Assembly: GCF_010093535.1 (NCBI RefSeq)
Contig: NW_022985168.1
Location: 62,001-126,000, forward strand
DNA: 64,000 bases
Reading direction: 5' to 3'
DNA from: Lindgomyces ingoldianus
Lineage: Eukaryota; Ascomycota; Dothideomycetes; Pleosporales; Lindgomycetaceae
Position 1 is the stretch's first letter, and each line of letters begins with the position of its first letter. The position numbers and the translations under genes were made by a program. Positions 22,787 through 35,329 of the stretch are shown here, in pieces. The notes under the pieces were generated by a model, which was not told the DNA's origin, ran no database searches, and saw only the letters and a list, made by a program, of their open reading frames with translations.

Positions 22787-23450
22787 TATCTTTGGTGTGA
22801 GATTGCCCGCATAGGAAACAATTCAAATGGATTTTTAGGTGCACAAGCATAACATATATCTATCAAGAAGTTTGATTGTAACCGCTAGTTTGCTATCATC
22901 GTTCATTGGACGAACAAGAGGTTTCACATTTGTAGCTCAGTTCTGGCCATCCTATCTGCGACCATGCTATCAGCAACTGCAGCTGAGGAGAGCTAAAGCT
23001 CCCATCAAACCCCAAAAACCTCACTCGCTAGCATCCGTCCATAGACCCAACTCATCAAGGGATACGCCCTATTTGAGTAGCAAAGTAAGTCAACCTTAGC
23101 AAGCGCCCAAACCAGTGGACCCGCCCATCAATGAAGAAAGAAAAAATTGCCTCGAAGAGGTTAAAAGAAAGCACAAAAGATGCCCAGCCTTCGCCAGTTA
23201 TACAGCATGAAAACGCAGCTTTAAAAAGGGTGAGGTGTAAAGGCAAAGAAGGAAAGAAAGTGTCTTTTGTTGAGCACTACTCGTTCCGTACAGCCAGATC
23301 CTCATGCGTCCCGAGGGTCGTGCCCAACAACCGTCATGATTAGAAATCAGATTATCGTGTCAAAAAAAAATAGAAAGGTCTATGGGGTATTGTTCCAATC
23401 ACCCTGAAGACTGTGAGTAAATAAAGTAGAGTGGGCGGAAAGGAGGGGTA
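22787..23450. other. Convergent intergenic region (Faf1-like / SNF2)
   Basis: This 664-bp gap lies between converging stop codons. It has several short open frames on both strands and no recognisable gene. Confidence 0.6.
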
Positions 23451-26400
23451 CTAACGGCCATCCATAATAGCTCGAGGCGTCCCAACACTTGATGTGATCG
23501 CAGTAGAAAGACCGCCGTTCATGCTTGCTGCATCATCAAAGTCCTGCAGTTCTGGATGATCCTCGGTCTCCGCTCGAAGTTTATCAAGACAGGCTTGCTC
23601 AATATTATTAGCATCTGCGTAAAGCAAACTCGTGTCTTCGTTGTACGTTCGACAATTATTGCATAGGAGCCCAATATCCTGGCGGAACTGCCTGAGGCTC
23701 TGGTATTCTTTCCTGTTAATCTTCCTCTTGATGTTGTTCATGCAGATTGGTTGCTTGATGATCTGGTAATAGTCAGGATAATCCCACTTGTCTGGCAGCT
23801 CGATGAACGGATCGATAATGCCACGGTTCGGGACGTCGTCCTCGGTCGATTCTTCCTCAAGATCGTTCAAGGCCTCGTATGCAGCATTCAGGACCTTCTG
23901 GAGCAAGGCACGCTCTTCAGCGCTGAGGGTCTCCTGGACCTTGTTTGGTGGGGGCCGACCACGTTTACGAGGTGCAGGGTCGCCGTCAAGCGATGCCTCG
24001 TCTGCTTTTCGCTTTTCGCCTTTAGGCTTTCGTCCACGTTTCTTCGGGGCGGGTGACTCCGAGCTCTCTCGAGACGGTAGTGGGGAGTCTCCAATTTCTT
24101 GCACGCGCTTGCTCTTGTTATTGGTTCGTTTCTGGATCTTGGCTTCTTTCCGGGCGATGGCAGCCTCGATGGAATCCTCATCGTTGTCAACAGCTTCGAG
24201 CCATTGTTCCTCTGTGAGACCATCGTCGTACTTGACGCGAGTTCTCTCACGAGCGCCGCGACCAAAATTTGTTTCCTCAATCTCCTCAACAATAGGATTG
24301 TCATCGGTCATATAGATATCCGGTAACTCATTCTCGGCTAGAAGACGTGGATGTTTCTTGCCTGGACCATATGTACCATTCTTAGCGCGATCGCGATCCA
24401 TCTCTTGGAAGAGCAACAACTCATCTTCAGACCGCATCATCATCATATTGAGATCATCGTCGTCCATTTCATCTTGCTCGAGGTTTTCTGCGGCCTCGGC
24501 GGACTCCAACATGATCCGCAACATTGCCTCTCGTTCTTCGTTAGTCGACCTATTGTCGAATTTACCGGCCTGAATGACTTTGCCGTCCATATCCAACTTG
24601 AAATTTGCTCGCTCAAGAATCTTTTCTTCAACGGAATTGGATGTAATGAGACGAAGGATCCGGACCTCATTCTTTTGACCAATACGATGGGCACGATCTT
24701 GGGCCTGTAGATCCTGATGAGGATTCCAGTCGGAGTCATAAATGATGACGGTGTCTGCGGTTTGTAGGTTGAGACCTAGACCACCGGCACGTGTTGATAA
24801 GAGAAAGCAGAAATATGGTGAGTCGGGCGCATTAAACAGTCTGAGGAGCTCGGATCGGTCATCCGCCTTTGTCGACCCGTCGAGACGGAGGTAAGCCAAT
24901 CCCATGAGTCGCAGGAAATCTTCCATGATGTTCATGATCTGTGTCATTTGAAAGAAGATCAGGACACGATGACCCGAAGCCTTAAACTTAGGCAAGATCC
25001 TCTCAAGTAATTCGAACTTGCCGGCTGTTCGCCACAAGAGGTCGTTGGTTCCCCTGCCAGGATTCATCTGGTCCTCCACTTCTTCGAAGACGAAGGGGTG
25101 ATTGCAAAGTTTTCGTAGCTGCATAAGCATGTTGCTTAAGCCTCGCATTCCGGTTTTACCTCCCTTTCCATCGCTAACTACCAACCTGTTGTGCGTGACA
25201 AGTTGCTTGTACAGCTTCGCCTGGAGAGAGGAGAAGTTACATTTGATAACGCGCTCAGTCTTGTCCGGCAAATCCTTTTCGACGTCCTTCTTGAGACGAC
25301 GCAGCAAGAATGGACGAAGCACCTTGTGCAATCGACGAATGATGAGCAGCTGCTCTTCTTCAGTAAGCTCCATTTTGTCTTGGCCCCCGGTATTTGCGAA
25401 TGGAGTATTGAACCATTCATCAAACGATTTGACCGACTTGAAGATGGTTGGAAGAACGAAATTAAGCATAGCCCAAAGTTCAGTCAAATTGTTCTGAAGA
25501 GGTGTTCCAGTGAGAATGAGGCGGTACCGCGTCGTATAGTATTGCGTGATGGTGCTGCTGAGCTTCGAGTTGGCATTCTTCATACGATGACCTTCATCGA
25601 CGATCATATGAACCCATTTGATTTTACTCAGAATAGGCCGATCTTTGATAATGAATTCGTAGGTTGTTAGCAAGACTTGAAATTGGCCCCAACGAATTTG
25701 CTGTTGATGTTGTTTTCGAGCGTTTGGAGGACCCTTGTAGACGATTCGCTGCACGCTCGGTGCCCACTTCTCGAATTCGTTGTTCCAATTGGTCAATGTG
25801 CTCAACGGCACAATGACGAGGTATGGACCAGGTTGATGCTTCTTCTCGATGAGATATGTGATCAAACTGATGGTCTGAATGGTCTTCCCGAGACCCATTT
25901 CGTCTGCCAAGATACCATTCAGGTTGTTGTTGTAGAGCGAAATCATCCATTGAAGACCCTTGATCTGGTATTCTTTGAGAGTACCACCAACCAAATTTGA
26001 AGATTGTACCAGGACGTCTTCCTTGATGCGATGAGCAATTTCGTAGTAGTCTGTCTTTTCCTTCTTTCCGGGTGCCTCGTCTCCAGACTCTTCGTCTTCT
26101 TCTTCGCTGGATTCTTCCTCGATCTGGTTCGGAAGGCTGTAGCGATCGGCATGTTTCCGTTGTTGTTGTTTGACGGATGCAGATAATTGCTTCAAGAAGC
26201 CGTCAGTCTGTTTCAACAGGTGAGTGATACGAGTATCCTTCGCCTGTCCTAAGAGCTTCAAGTATGTCTCTTCGTCGTTGGCCCTCAAAGCTTGGAGACG
26301 CTGCTTTGCGGTCCGCTCGACCCGCTTCTGCTCTTCCTTCTCAATGGCTTGATGGGTCGTCATCATGGTGCGGCCTAGCTTCTGCAATCGTTGCCTCTGA

Positions 26401-27742
26401 ACCAAGCCAGACTCACTCAGCTCACCGCGATGCTTCCGGATCGATTCGATGAAGTCGTGGTGCTTCTTCTTCTCTTTTGTTTCCCGAGCATCGCGTTGCT
26501 GCTTCTCCAGCTTCTCAGTAATACGAGCTTCTCGGAGAGATTGTTTCTTCAACCGTCGGTATATCGCGCGATTTGCAGTCATAGCGAGGTTGTCAGCATA
26601 GATCATCTCTGTACTTATCTTCTTGCGGAGATTTCGCTGCTTTTCAAGGAGATTGAGCATCTTGTACTCGATTGTTAAAGCAAGTTTCACTTTCCCGTCA
26701 TCCTCGGGCGTATCTGTCTTGCTGGTATCCCAGGATCCAATATTTGCCTGAAGTTTCTCCAGCTCCGCCTTCCTATTCTCGACTCGATTGTATAGTATGT
26801 TCGATCGCGTCTTGCGCACCTCATCAGTGTCGTATCCAAGGGGCATGAAGGCCGGTATATGTGGGCGATTGGCTCGCTTAGTATGCATGATGTAGTTCAT
26901 GTGTTTCTTGATGTATGAACCCCCGGTGGGTTTATCGAATGAAGTGGGTGGTGGGGCAAACTTCTTCGTGTTGGGAGGATTTATCGCATCCCCGTCAGGC
27001 GCATTTGTGCTTCGCGTGGCTTCGTCAAGTGCCTCTGACGCTGCTGCAACAGCTTCGGTCGGAGTCGCGGGTTTCTTAGCCTGCTGAGATGCGAACAGTT
27101 GTTGTTGCATGTTTGGGGGCAATGGCAGGCCTTTGGACAGATGTTTGAACGCTGCAATCTGTTTCCGCAGGAGCATCAGCTGCTCGGGAGCAAAGGCAGT
27201 GCCGCCAACCGCACCGGCTGATGTTGGGGTTTGATTGTCCCCAGAGCCTTGGGCTTGGGCGCCTGCCGTTGCTACGTGGATACCGGTAAGCGGTGCGCTT
27301 GACGCTGTCGTAGGAGTGGGGACAGGGCCATCGGTTGTTGCTCCTGATTTTGTCCCGTTTGACATGTGCGCCGCGGTGGCGCCGTTCTGCTGCGGAGTTT
27401 GTTGTGGTCGTGGCTGACCGGCTTGGCCCTGCTGCCGCTGCTTCATCATTGCTTGTTGTTGCTTATCATATATGGTTTTCCTCTGTACAGCAGCGAGCAG
27501 GTTGCGCGTCTTGATGAACTCAGGATCGTTCTCAGGTGTGCCTGAATTTTTCATCTCATTGTATTTCTGTACCACAGTTTGTTAGTGAATCACTTCTTGG
27601 ATGGCGATGCGCGTTAAACATATGGGAAAGAAGAGGAGGAACATTGACATACCAGATAGGCGGAGTGGACCATCTCTTTGGTGAGGTTACCAGGCAGCTG
27701 CCCAGGGGCAGCAAAACCTGGCGCGGCTTGTACAGAAGCCAT
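23451..27742 (-). CDS. SNF2: SNF2/STH1-type chromatin remodelling ATPase
   Basis: Exons 27653-27742 and 23451-27566 (intron 86 bp, donor GTATGT) encode 1401 aa. This is the catalytic subunit of a SWI/SNF or RSC-type complex that slides or ejects nucleosomes in the nucleus. Domains in order: QLQ (about 155-190), HSA helix region (about 375-430), the SNF2 ATPase with LADEMGLGKT Walker A (about 585-592) and the VDEGHRMKN DEGH box (about 687-690), LTGTPLQNN, and a helicase C lobe with STRAGGLGLNLQ and QAQDRAHRIGQ (about 875-1000). A SnAC-like region (ERTRVKYDDGLTEEQW), AT-hook-like KKRGRKPKG and PRKRGRPPP, and a C-terminal bromodomain (about 1245-1365, PDYYQIIKQPICMNNIKRKI) follow. Nearly all of it sits in one 4.1-kb exon. 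Filamentous ascomycetes usually have a single protein of this class, so SNF2 versus STH1 naming is arbitrary. Confidence 0.96.
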
Positions 27743-29193
27743 GATGGCTAGAACGAGGGAAGGTTGTGCTCTATCGCAGGAATGGTGAAGTCTGGACGGG
27801 AAACACCCTTAGCACAGGCGGCGCTCCTAAGTGAGTGTGGGCAGCAAGCGCGCGGTTGGCAGGGAATGACAGTCGCGGTCGGTGAAAGGGCGCGTTCGAG
27901 AGGCTGCTATAACATCCTCGGGTGGTGTTGTTGCTCGCGGGGGCCCTCGGTGAATGAGGCTGATGGAGCACGGCCGGGGGGTGCGCTCTCCGTGATGTCG
28001 CGCTGATGGGCAGGCTGAGGCGGCCCACGCAAATTCAGGGTGGCGAGGTGAGAGGGCGCGAAAGCGCGCTCAAGGGGGAGGAGGGCGGAACACGCGTTGT
28101 AAAAAGCGTGTTGCGGGCGGAGATAAGATGCGGGCGGATTGACAAGTCGTTTTGGGAGATGGGGTTGACGGTGTTGGCGAGAGCGAACGACTGAGTGCAG
28201 AGTCAAGAGGTGCGAGGAGAACTCCGCCCAACGCGGCTAGCGGCTTGGCATTGATTATGTGACGAAACCCGCCAATCACAGCGCGGTGCTGCTCATTCAC
28301 CATGGGGCGCCCGCGCAACGGCCGATCTGAAACATATTTTCTAGTTGCGCGAGAGGAGGGGCATGGCTTTTTGTTGTTCAAGCGCCCCTGACATGGTTTG
28401 ACGCCGGAGACGTTGGGCCACGGCATCGGAATCTCGGAATTCTACTGGCACAGCACCACCCCTCTGCCGAGCCAATAATGCGCTAATTGCTGGCACCTCC
28501 AGATTCATCACATTGTCCTGTGGCATCACATTCATGATATCCTGGTAAGCGATTCATGCATAGCATGGCTGGAGCGTAGTTAGACTTGGTTCAATTCCCC
28601 CCGAAGTTGTCCGGGAAGACGATTGAGGCCGATATTCCAAGTTTCACGAGTTGCTAATTGGCTCACTGCAACCAGGCCTTACACTCTGGATAGCGCCAGG
28701 GCCCTGAGGACGCCCGGCCTATCTAGCTTTAAACAGTTCCCAGAAATTTCTTGCGCATGTTCGCGAAGTGGGGGCTTGCCAGCTTCGAGAAGGCGTCCCT
28801 TGGAAACATCCACGCGAAAGCTTAAAGTCGGATTTTGTATATTAGCATACATTCTGAGTTGACATACAAATATCTACCCCTCAACTTTTCCCCAAGATGG
28901 CTGGACCCAAAAAGGTAAATTCATTTCCCCCAGCCACCTACACAGACCTTCGGAGATCGTCCGTGACTAGCGAGTCTTAATCACCAACTGCTGAGCTTAA
29001 ATGGACACACAACATCAGATAAGGGTCACTGTGCAGATGTCACGAGATCCTTCGATCAAGAATTTATATTTCATATATCCAGAGCAGTCTCAGCCTTTTG
29101 TACATCATTGCCGGCTACCAACAAGCGAGCGTTTTAGATACACTGGTCCCAAGATATACAAGAAATCCTCTCCATCCGTCCCATGCCTCATAT
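27743..29193. other. Intergenic region with an orphan exon-like start
   Basis: This 1.45-kb region contains the SNF2 promoter. At 28897-28914 a start codon in good context (CCAAGATGG) opens MAGPKK and is directly followed by a GTAAAT donor-like site, but all downstream acceptors tried lead quickly to stops. It could be a 5' exon of an unrecognised short gene or the stump of a lost one. No other gene was seen. Confidence 0.4.
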
Positions 29194-30363
29194 CTATGAG
29201 AGTGTTGGGGCGGTCCAGTCAATATATTTGGCGGGATCAGCATTGGCGCTGCTCTTCTCCACGCCGGCAGTGCTCGTGCTCTTGCCGAGCAAGAACTTGT
29301 CGATGAAGGCGTTGAGCTCGGTGTTTTGGGAGGACGGGAACTGGCAATGAGAGTGGCCACCAACAAGAGAGAAACCCATATTGTCTGCAGCACCCACCGC
29401 CTTATAGATCATACGGCCGACCTTCATGCAAGCCGTGGTGCTGACAGGGCCGAGCCAGTCAATGTCGTTTTCGATGGAGATAAAGCCACGGGGAGCGATC
29501 AAAGCGGCGAGTTCGTGATGATCGGTAGCAAGAGTTGACGACTTGGTCGCAAAGGTGTTGAAGTTCTTGGAGAACCAAACGTTCTCGCCGATGATTTCAC
29601 CAGAAGTCTGAATATTCTTGCCAGCAGCTTTCTCCGAGTCCGAGATACGCCAGCAAGCAGCACCACCAGAACCAGATTCCTGAGCAATGGTGAGGGCCAC
29701 ACGGGGAACGAGAGCGCCAGCAATCATGGCGCCTTTTCCATTTCGGGAGCAGCCCGTAACACCAACGCGCTTGGGATCAATGCCGGTATCGACAAGCTCA
29801 AGACCATCGATGATGCGGTCCACACCCCATGCCCAAGCAGTGAGCGCACCAGCACTGTGACCAGATCCATACAGATCGAAGAATTTGCCCTGTCCACGGC
29901 TGCTCGAGCTCGCTTGAGAACCGACCTGATCGTTGTTGAAGGTGATGGTGGCGACACCGGCCGGAATTGGGATACTGGCACCGCCGAATGCGATGATGGC
30001 TGGGAACGGGCCTGTTCCACTTGGCTTCTTGATCGTAACTGAGAAGGAAACAGACTTTCCTCCTTCAGTCGAGGTGATGGACAAGGAAGTTCCCGACCCA
30101 GTCGCAGTAACGCTAGAAGGCTTAGGGGGCATAGTACCCAGCTCTTGTGCCTGAATGGCAGCGGAAAGTTCCTTCTGACGGCATTGCCAGTCCGCGAGAG
30201 AGGCGACCTTTTTCCCGCTGAAGAAGGTGAAGGGGTCGGGCAATTTAGCGTTCGTCGTGCTGGGGAAAGAGGCCGGAATGGTGCAGCTATCTTGACGCTC
30301 CTCCAAGAAAGGCGCCGCAAGAACGGTGGTAGCAAGAAGCGGGAGAGCGATCGCGTACTTCAT
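29194..30363 (-). CDS. Secreted CE15 4-O-methyl-glucuronoyl methylesterase
   Basis: A single exon encodes 389 aa. The start at 30363 (MKYAIALPLLATT) was preferred to an in-frame ATG 66 bp upstream because it begins directly with a signal peptide (about residues 1-17) and places a TATA box about 70 bp upstream. The product belongs to carbohydrate esterase family 15, which cleaves ester bonds between lignin alcohols and glucuronic acid on xylan. The catalytic Ser206 lies in VGVTGCSRNGKGA, Glu229 in IAQESGSGGAACW, and the His in LVGGHSHCQFP (337 or 339). WAWGVDRIIDGLE and DWLGP are also typical. There is no cellulose-binding module. It acts in the same lignocellulose-degrading context as the GH6 gene 9 kb away. 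Confidence 0.93.
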   Translation of the reverse strand: MKYAIALPLLATTVLAAPFLEERQDSCTIPASFPSTTNAKLPDPFTFFSGKKVASLADWQCRQKELSAAIQAQELGTMPPKPSSVTATGSGTSLSITSTEGGKSVSFSVTIKKPSGTGPFPAIIAFGGASIPIPAGVATITFNNDQVGSQASSSSRGQGKFFDLYGSGHSAGALTAWAWGVDRIIDGLELVDTGIDPKRVGVTGCSRNGKGAMIAGALVPRVALTIAQESGSGGAACWRISDSEKAAGKNIQTSGEIIGENVWFSKNFNTFATKSSTLATDHHELAALIAPRGFISIENDIDWLGPVSTTACMKVGRMIYKAVGAADNMGFSLVGGHSHCQFPSSQNTELNAFIDKFLLGKSTSTAGVEKSSANADPAKYIDWTAPTLS

Positions 30364-30434
30364 GATGAATAAATTTGATGGTACTTGAGACAATGATAGG
30401 CCGAACAACGATCGATTGAAAATTGCCAATGGGT

Positions 30435-30442
30435 CTTATATA
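30435..30442 (-). promoter_or_regulatory. TATA box of CE15 gene
   Basis: TATATAAG on the minus strand lies 71-79 bp before the CE15 start codon at 30363, matching the TATA position of the GH6 gene in this window. Confidence 0.55.
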
Positions 30443-30689
30443 GAAGATAGCCATACCCCTCGGAGTACTACTCAACCGCACCCGACTTCCGTCGGGAAAA
30501 TTGCCATGGTAGATGAAGAGCGGGTGGATGGTAGTGAGCCGCGAGGCGTGACTATAATGTAATTAAGGCAAGACATCTTGGCGAATCCCAGGCTCAAGAA
30601 CTTAGTATTTTGCCACGGTGAGTGAAATAATGTAGCATTATTGGCTTCCATAAAAGATTTGGTGGTCGATCGTGCCGCTACAATAACAA

Positions 30690-30850
30690 ACTAACAAGAT
30701 CAGCGACATTGAGGTTGTTCGGTGAGATTTTTTCACGCGAGTTGAGATGGGAATTGTTAGGTGTGGCTTGTGCAATAGCTGGCACTCAGTTTGTTTCAAC
30801 ATATGCGTTTGTTCCGACACTTGAAGAGTGGATCAATGAGTTACCTGGTA
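30690..30850 (+). pseudogene. Possible decayed fungal transcription-factor fragment
   Basis: About 50 codons read in one frame and include FGEIFSRELRWELLGVACAI, ending at a good GTAAGT donor-like site (30849). The LRWE.LG.. pattern is reminiscent of the middle homology region of fungal Zn2Cys6 regulators. No zinc cluster and no continuation downstream was found. Low confidence; it may be chance. Confidence 0.25.
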
Positions 30851-33800
30851 AGTTAAAGCGATACAGCTTTGTGGCTTGTCACTTAATCCATGTCAATGAA
30901 AGCAAGGCCTTCGATTGATGGAAAAAGTCTGCACATCAAGAGTGCTGCGGTCTTTGAAATGCAATCCAGGTGCAGATGTTCCTTTGAGCCGTTCGAGGAA
31001 GACACTCTCACTCTATTGACCTTGGCCTGATATTCTGGGACAGCATAGCAGATTAACTTCGTAGGTCCTTTCCCTCGATACAAGGGGCAGCCAAGCCTCA
31101 ATTCCCCAGAGTGGCAGTGTGGAGTGCGTCGAACGTTCTGTGGGGCTTCGAGCGATGAGATGAGACGAAAGTAGGATTGCGATTGGACGTGGGTAAGGTG
31201 ACTACACTTAAGTTCCTTGTACAGAAAGTCCAGGTGCAATTAAAGTTTTATGGTTATTCCCTTTTTGCGGGGTGCAGTGAGACCTGGTTGGCCTTCCCCT
31301 GTTAACGATTGCCGAATTTAGGCTGTTGTATGAACGGAACAATAACCGGTAGGTATCTACAATTTCAACGTTGTCTTTGATATCTCGTGATGCTTCACCA
31401 AGGCTTGCTTGACATTTTGGGTTTCTCGGCGAAGGTTTGCGGCTCCATGGTACGATATGCAGTCTTGAAACCCTTGACTAGGAAACTAAGCACACATTAG
31501 GAGAACAAAATCCATATTACTCTATTCCAATTGGACATTTCAGTACCGGAATCCAGATTTTATAACCCAATTCAACGAGTCTGCAGTCTAACGTGGCGCA
31601 TGCTTAGATCTTGAGAAGACATGCCAAGCGCAATGGTCCTTGTGAGCCCTGGAGAGAAAGGAGCCGAACCCAAGGATATTCAATCCAAGAATATGCAAAT
31701 CTGCATGCGGGTGGCGAGTTTACGTTCATTTTTTTCCACGTGAACTTGCTGTAGATTGGAATCGCGTCGACACGAACGCTCCGCATCCGTATTTTGACTT
31801 TGCTAATAAAGTCCTTTGCCCTGGTTGGATGATTTACCCAAAGGGATACGATTTAAGACGGAGAGCTGCTAGGGCATTAGTACACTTCCCGGAGCGACCG
31901 CTTGTGGCGTGTGAGGAATGGTATTTACCTGGGAGGATGGAAGAATTCGTCCCGGCTTAGGGCATCCCAAAAGATGTGACGGTCCTTGTTTTGGAAGGAG
32001 ACTTTCGTACAAGGATCGTTGGTAGCACTTTGGCGAGTAATAAAGTCTCCCGATATTCTAATTGAGTTACGCACAGTGGAGCTAGGGGCCGAGAGTCCTA
32101 AGAGACGGCATGACAAGCCATGTTTTCTGTGGGAAGACGTCGGTCTGACAATCAGGGTTGCATTGCTAGGGGTACAACTTAAGAGATCGTATGTCGGGGA
32201 AATGAGAGAAAAAGAAGGAGTAATAGTCTGCGGGTTCGTGAGTCGCGATCCTCCTGGTGGCTCCTACAAACAGTCCAGTCCTGCCGGTTTGGATTCTTAT
32301 ATAAAAGGACAGTTTTAGACGTGAGAGAGAAGAGATAACGGCTACGCCGAAGAGGCGTCCGGGGTGAATATTGAGAAGCTAAAGTTGTGCAAGCATTTTC
32401 AGCAGCTCAAATCCCCGATAGTCATTGCGTGGTGACAGGACGTTGTCCAGGGAGTTGAGCTTAGAGTCAAAACGAGAGTCAAATCATTTGAGCTTTCCTC
32501 TGTACATATTTTTGCCTATGGTAAAACATGACAGCGCACCTTAGGACAGAAATTCGCATTCTAGTTATTCTACCTATCTCAGCCAGAAGATTAACAGATA
32601 ACTTACCTCTGCCCTAGGCATGTTCCACGTTAGGCGAGAAGGTGCAGTAAATCGGAAGGGATCGGAGTAGACAGGGCAAGGATTGCTTGGGGAATATCGA
32701 AGTGGAAATCAGAGGTGGTGGAGTATGGGCTAAAGTCGGGTTATGTAGTGAAGGCTTGAGTGTAGAAAGACTGTAATTTTTGGGAAGGCAACGCTTGCGC
32801 GACCATGTCATGAAGGAGTAACAAGTGAGAGATTAGAGGATGTTCTTCCCTTCTCGGGTTCAAAGAGGTCGGTCCCTACATCAACTGCACGTGATATATA
32901 ACTTAGTCCGACGGCCAACTAACTATTCATTCGACCATAGAATTCTACCCTTTCCCCGCTACTTTGGCATCGTAACAAGACTATTCGTATTCTTGTTTGA
33001 TTTGGAAATTAGACAAGGTGGCTTAAGCCCTAGACTTGACTGAAGCAATGTTTTTAACCCTTTTTTGTCGCCGCTACTCGAAGTTCTGAGTGAGAGTCCC
33101 CCATTTAATGGTTGAGAGAAGGCTGTCGAGGCAATGGAAACAATTTTTTGCTAGAGTAAGTAGAGTAAGGACGTATGAAACTGCTTTTTGATCTCTTGAC
33201 AAAGGACCCGCAACGTTCCAGTTTTCCTGGCGGATTGCGGCAACGAGGCCCTCCTAATGAGGTAGCTTGGAAAACGTTTTTAAAATCTCTTGTGCTAGAG
33301 CTCCGAGCGATAAATTTCGGAAGCCCTGGTGCTGGACGGATACAGCCTGGCTCGCTACACTACAGTTTGTTGACAATGGCAGGCAGACATTAAAAGGAGG
33401 ATCTTTACGGGTCAGTAGTCGGCTCAAACTTACGCTATCATACCTCGGTGGCTTCAGCGAAATGGTTCATTGATGCACGGGACTTGTGACAACCATATGG
33501 CTTTATCTAGAGCTCCAAGAATACGATTACTCGTTGTGCGGAAGCGAGGAGACTGATGCATGGCGCGAAATCAACCCCGACATCATCAGTGGAAGCTTCG
33601 TGCTTGAAATTGGCACCCAGTCTCCCAGCGACTCGAAGCATCATTTCATACGTTTTCGTTTTGGTTCCGATGCTGTTTTAGAGTCCAGTGGTACGCAAGA
33701 AACAACCAACGCAAATCGTCCATCTCATGGCTGGTTAAAGCGCTTTTTTCCTACCAATTGAAGAGGATGGCGCTTTCAAATACTCTACGATGGTTATAAC

Positions 33801-34750
33801 ACTAGTTCTCAAAGAATACATTATACACCAGCTCCTTCATTCAGAGCTTGTTCGAACCGCGGATTTTGCCGTCACTAAAGCACTTGCGGAGACTGGTCTC
33901 AACCTCAGGAGTCCCTTAGCATCATATATTATTATTAAGTCTCATAGCGATGCTATCTATTCTTTCAAGCTTTCGCGTCTAGTGTTTCTTAATGTTTCGT
34001 TGTCGCAAACCTAAACAGATACCGGCCATTATATCACAGCCCGAGGTTATCTTCTTGTAGGTAACTAGTTCGTTTCTCCTGAATGATCCAACGCGCCCCG
34101 ATTTTCCGCTCCTGACAGGCAGGTATGTATTATGAAGAAGATTGTTGGTCTCGAAGGACCCTTTGTAACTCCAATAATCCGTTTGAGTAGCCTTGTTTGA
34201 CATAGAAGATATCAATAAATTAGCTGTCAGCTTGAGTGTCCGTTTGGTTAGTTGGTGCAAGCAGCGAGGTTTCGTTAGCTCGCGGCGCCAGGTGATGGGT
34301 TGACCATACGGATTAAATTGATGAGCGTCTAAGGGTTCTTCGCCTCCCAATTGTCGTCATCACAAACATGAGTTCATTGGATCACCAAGTCTATCGCTAT
34401 ATGTTTCAGTCAAAGTGTTGGTTATACTAATGTTGTACGCATCTTCCTGTATATGCTCATCGACTACTACGACGTAAGCGTTTGGGCGCCACTGTTGACA
34501 AGTCCACTGTAGGGAAGTAATTGTCAAGAAATAGAATTCTCTCATAGACTCAGTCATAACATGGATTATCGACGACAACATAGTACTTACAGAAGTATAT
34601 TTCTTAGGGGTTCTCCAATAAGACTTTCTCCGTGGTCACAATATCCAGTGAATCACAAAGTAGGAGGAGTAAGTACGCCCAAGTGGCGTGGTGGAATACA
34701 GGTAATTACATACCTTCTTAGCGGCCCCATCCTGGTATTAGACCCCTGAG

Positions 34751-34782
34751 ATAAGTACTGTATAAGTACTGTATAAGTACTG
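34751..34782. repeat. 11-bp tandem repeat, three copies
   Basis: Three copies of TATAAGTACTG (the first lacking one base) lie just before the AT-rich block begins. Confidence 0.8.
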
Positions 34783-35166
34783 CATACTATTGCTTAACGT
34801 GTGCAGGATTAAAGTAGAGTCTTCCCTTTAAATCTCTTGCTAGAATTAAAGTGAATACTAACAGGATATAAATCTCTGCCTTGAATTACCCCTTCTTTTG
34901 TTCTATGTCAGGCGATAAGATTCAGAATATGGATACCGCTACAACATGTAGCGATACTTCAAAACTCTAAAGTGCTTCTAACCCTCGCTGGCAATGAACG
35001 CAGTAGATTTCTTCATTTAATAGTCTTAAATTCAAACACATTTAAGGTACTACTAGTAAGATTACTAAGTTAAAACTTATAATATTTCTTTTATTATTTA
35101 ATCAATTAATGTAGGTGTTGTAGAGTAAAATGTAATTTAAGTATAAAAATATTGTTAAGGTAGACT

Positions 35167-35202
35167 GTTTACTTGTGTGGCCCGCTTACTTGTGAAATAC
35201 GT
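35167..35202 (+). mobile_element. Fot1-like terminal repeat remnant
   Basis: The end TGTGAAATACGT followed by TA, preceded by diverged GCTTACTTGTG and TTTACTTGTGTGG words, resembles the right inverted repeat of the element at 2816-4681. No matching left end was found nearby. Confidence 0.4.
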
Positions 35203-35329
35203 TATATGCTTTAGTACTCTTAGTAGATAATAAGTAAAAAAGTGCTAAAACGCTTTAATATTAAGAAGGATACTAAGTAGATACCTATAAAAACAGGGTA
35301 TACACTTCGCAATCAAGAGGTGTGTTAAC

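Larger units (their letters stand above)
30443..34950. other. 4.5-kb gene-poor region of normal composition
   Basis: Open frames are all short (up to 123 codons), on both strands, and none could be joined through splice sites into a known protein. The longest + strand frames lie at 31986-32318 and 33486-33761 and are unrecognised. The sequence is neither strongly AT-biased nor repetitive, unlike the neighbouring RIP block, so it may be decayed unique DNA or hold non-coding RNA. A possible transcription-factor fragment at 30690-30850 and an 11-bp repeat at 34751-34782 are listed separately. Confidence 0.5.

Noticed and set aside
23751..27417. Many + strand frames of 60-175 codons inside the SNF2 gene
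   Set aside because: They are antisense shadows of a well-supported 4.1-kb exon.
28589..28615. tRNA-like T-arm word (GGTTCAATTCCCCCC)
   Set aside because: No pairing stems, A box or acceptor could be built around it.
31986..32318. 110-codon + strand frame
   Set aside because: No recognisable motif, no neighbouring exon, and no signal beyond length; not reported as a gene.
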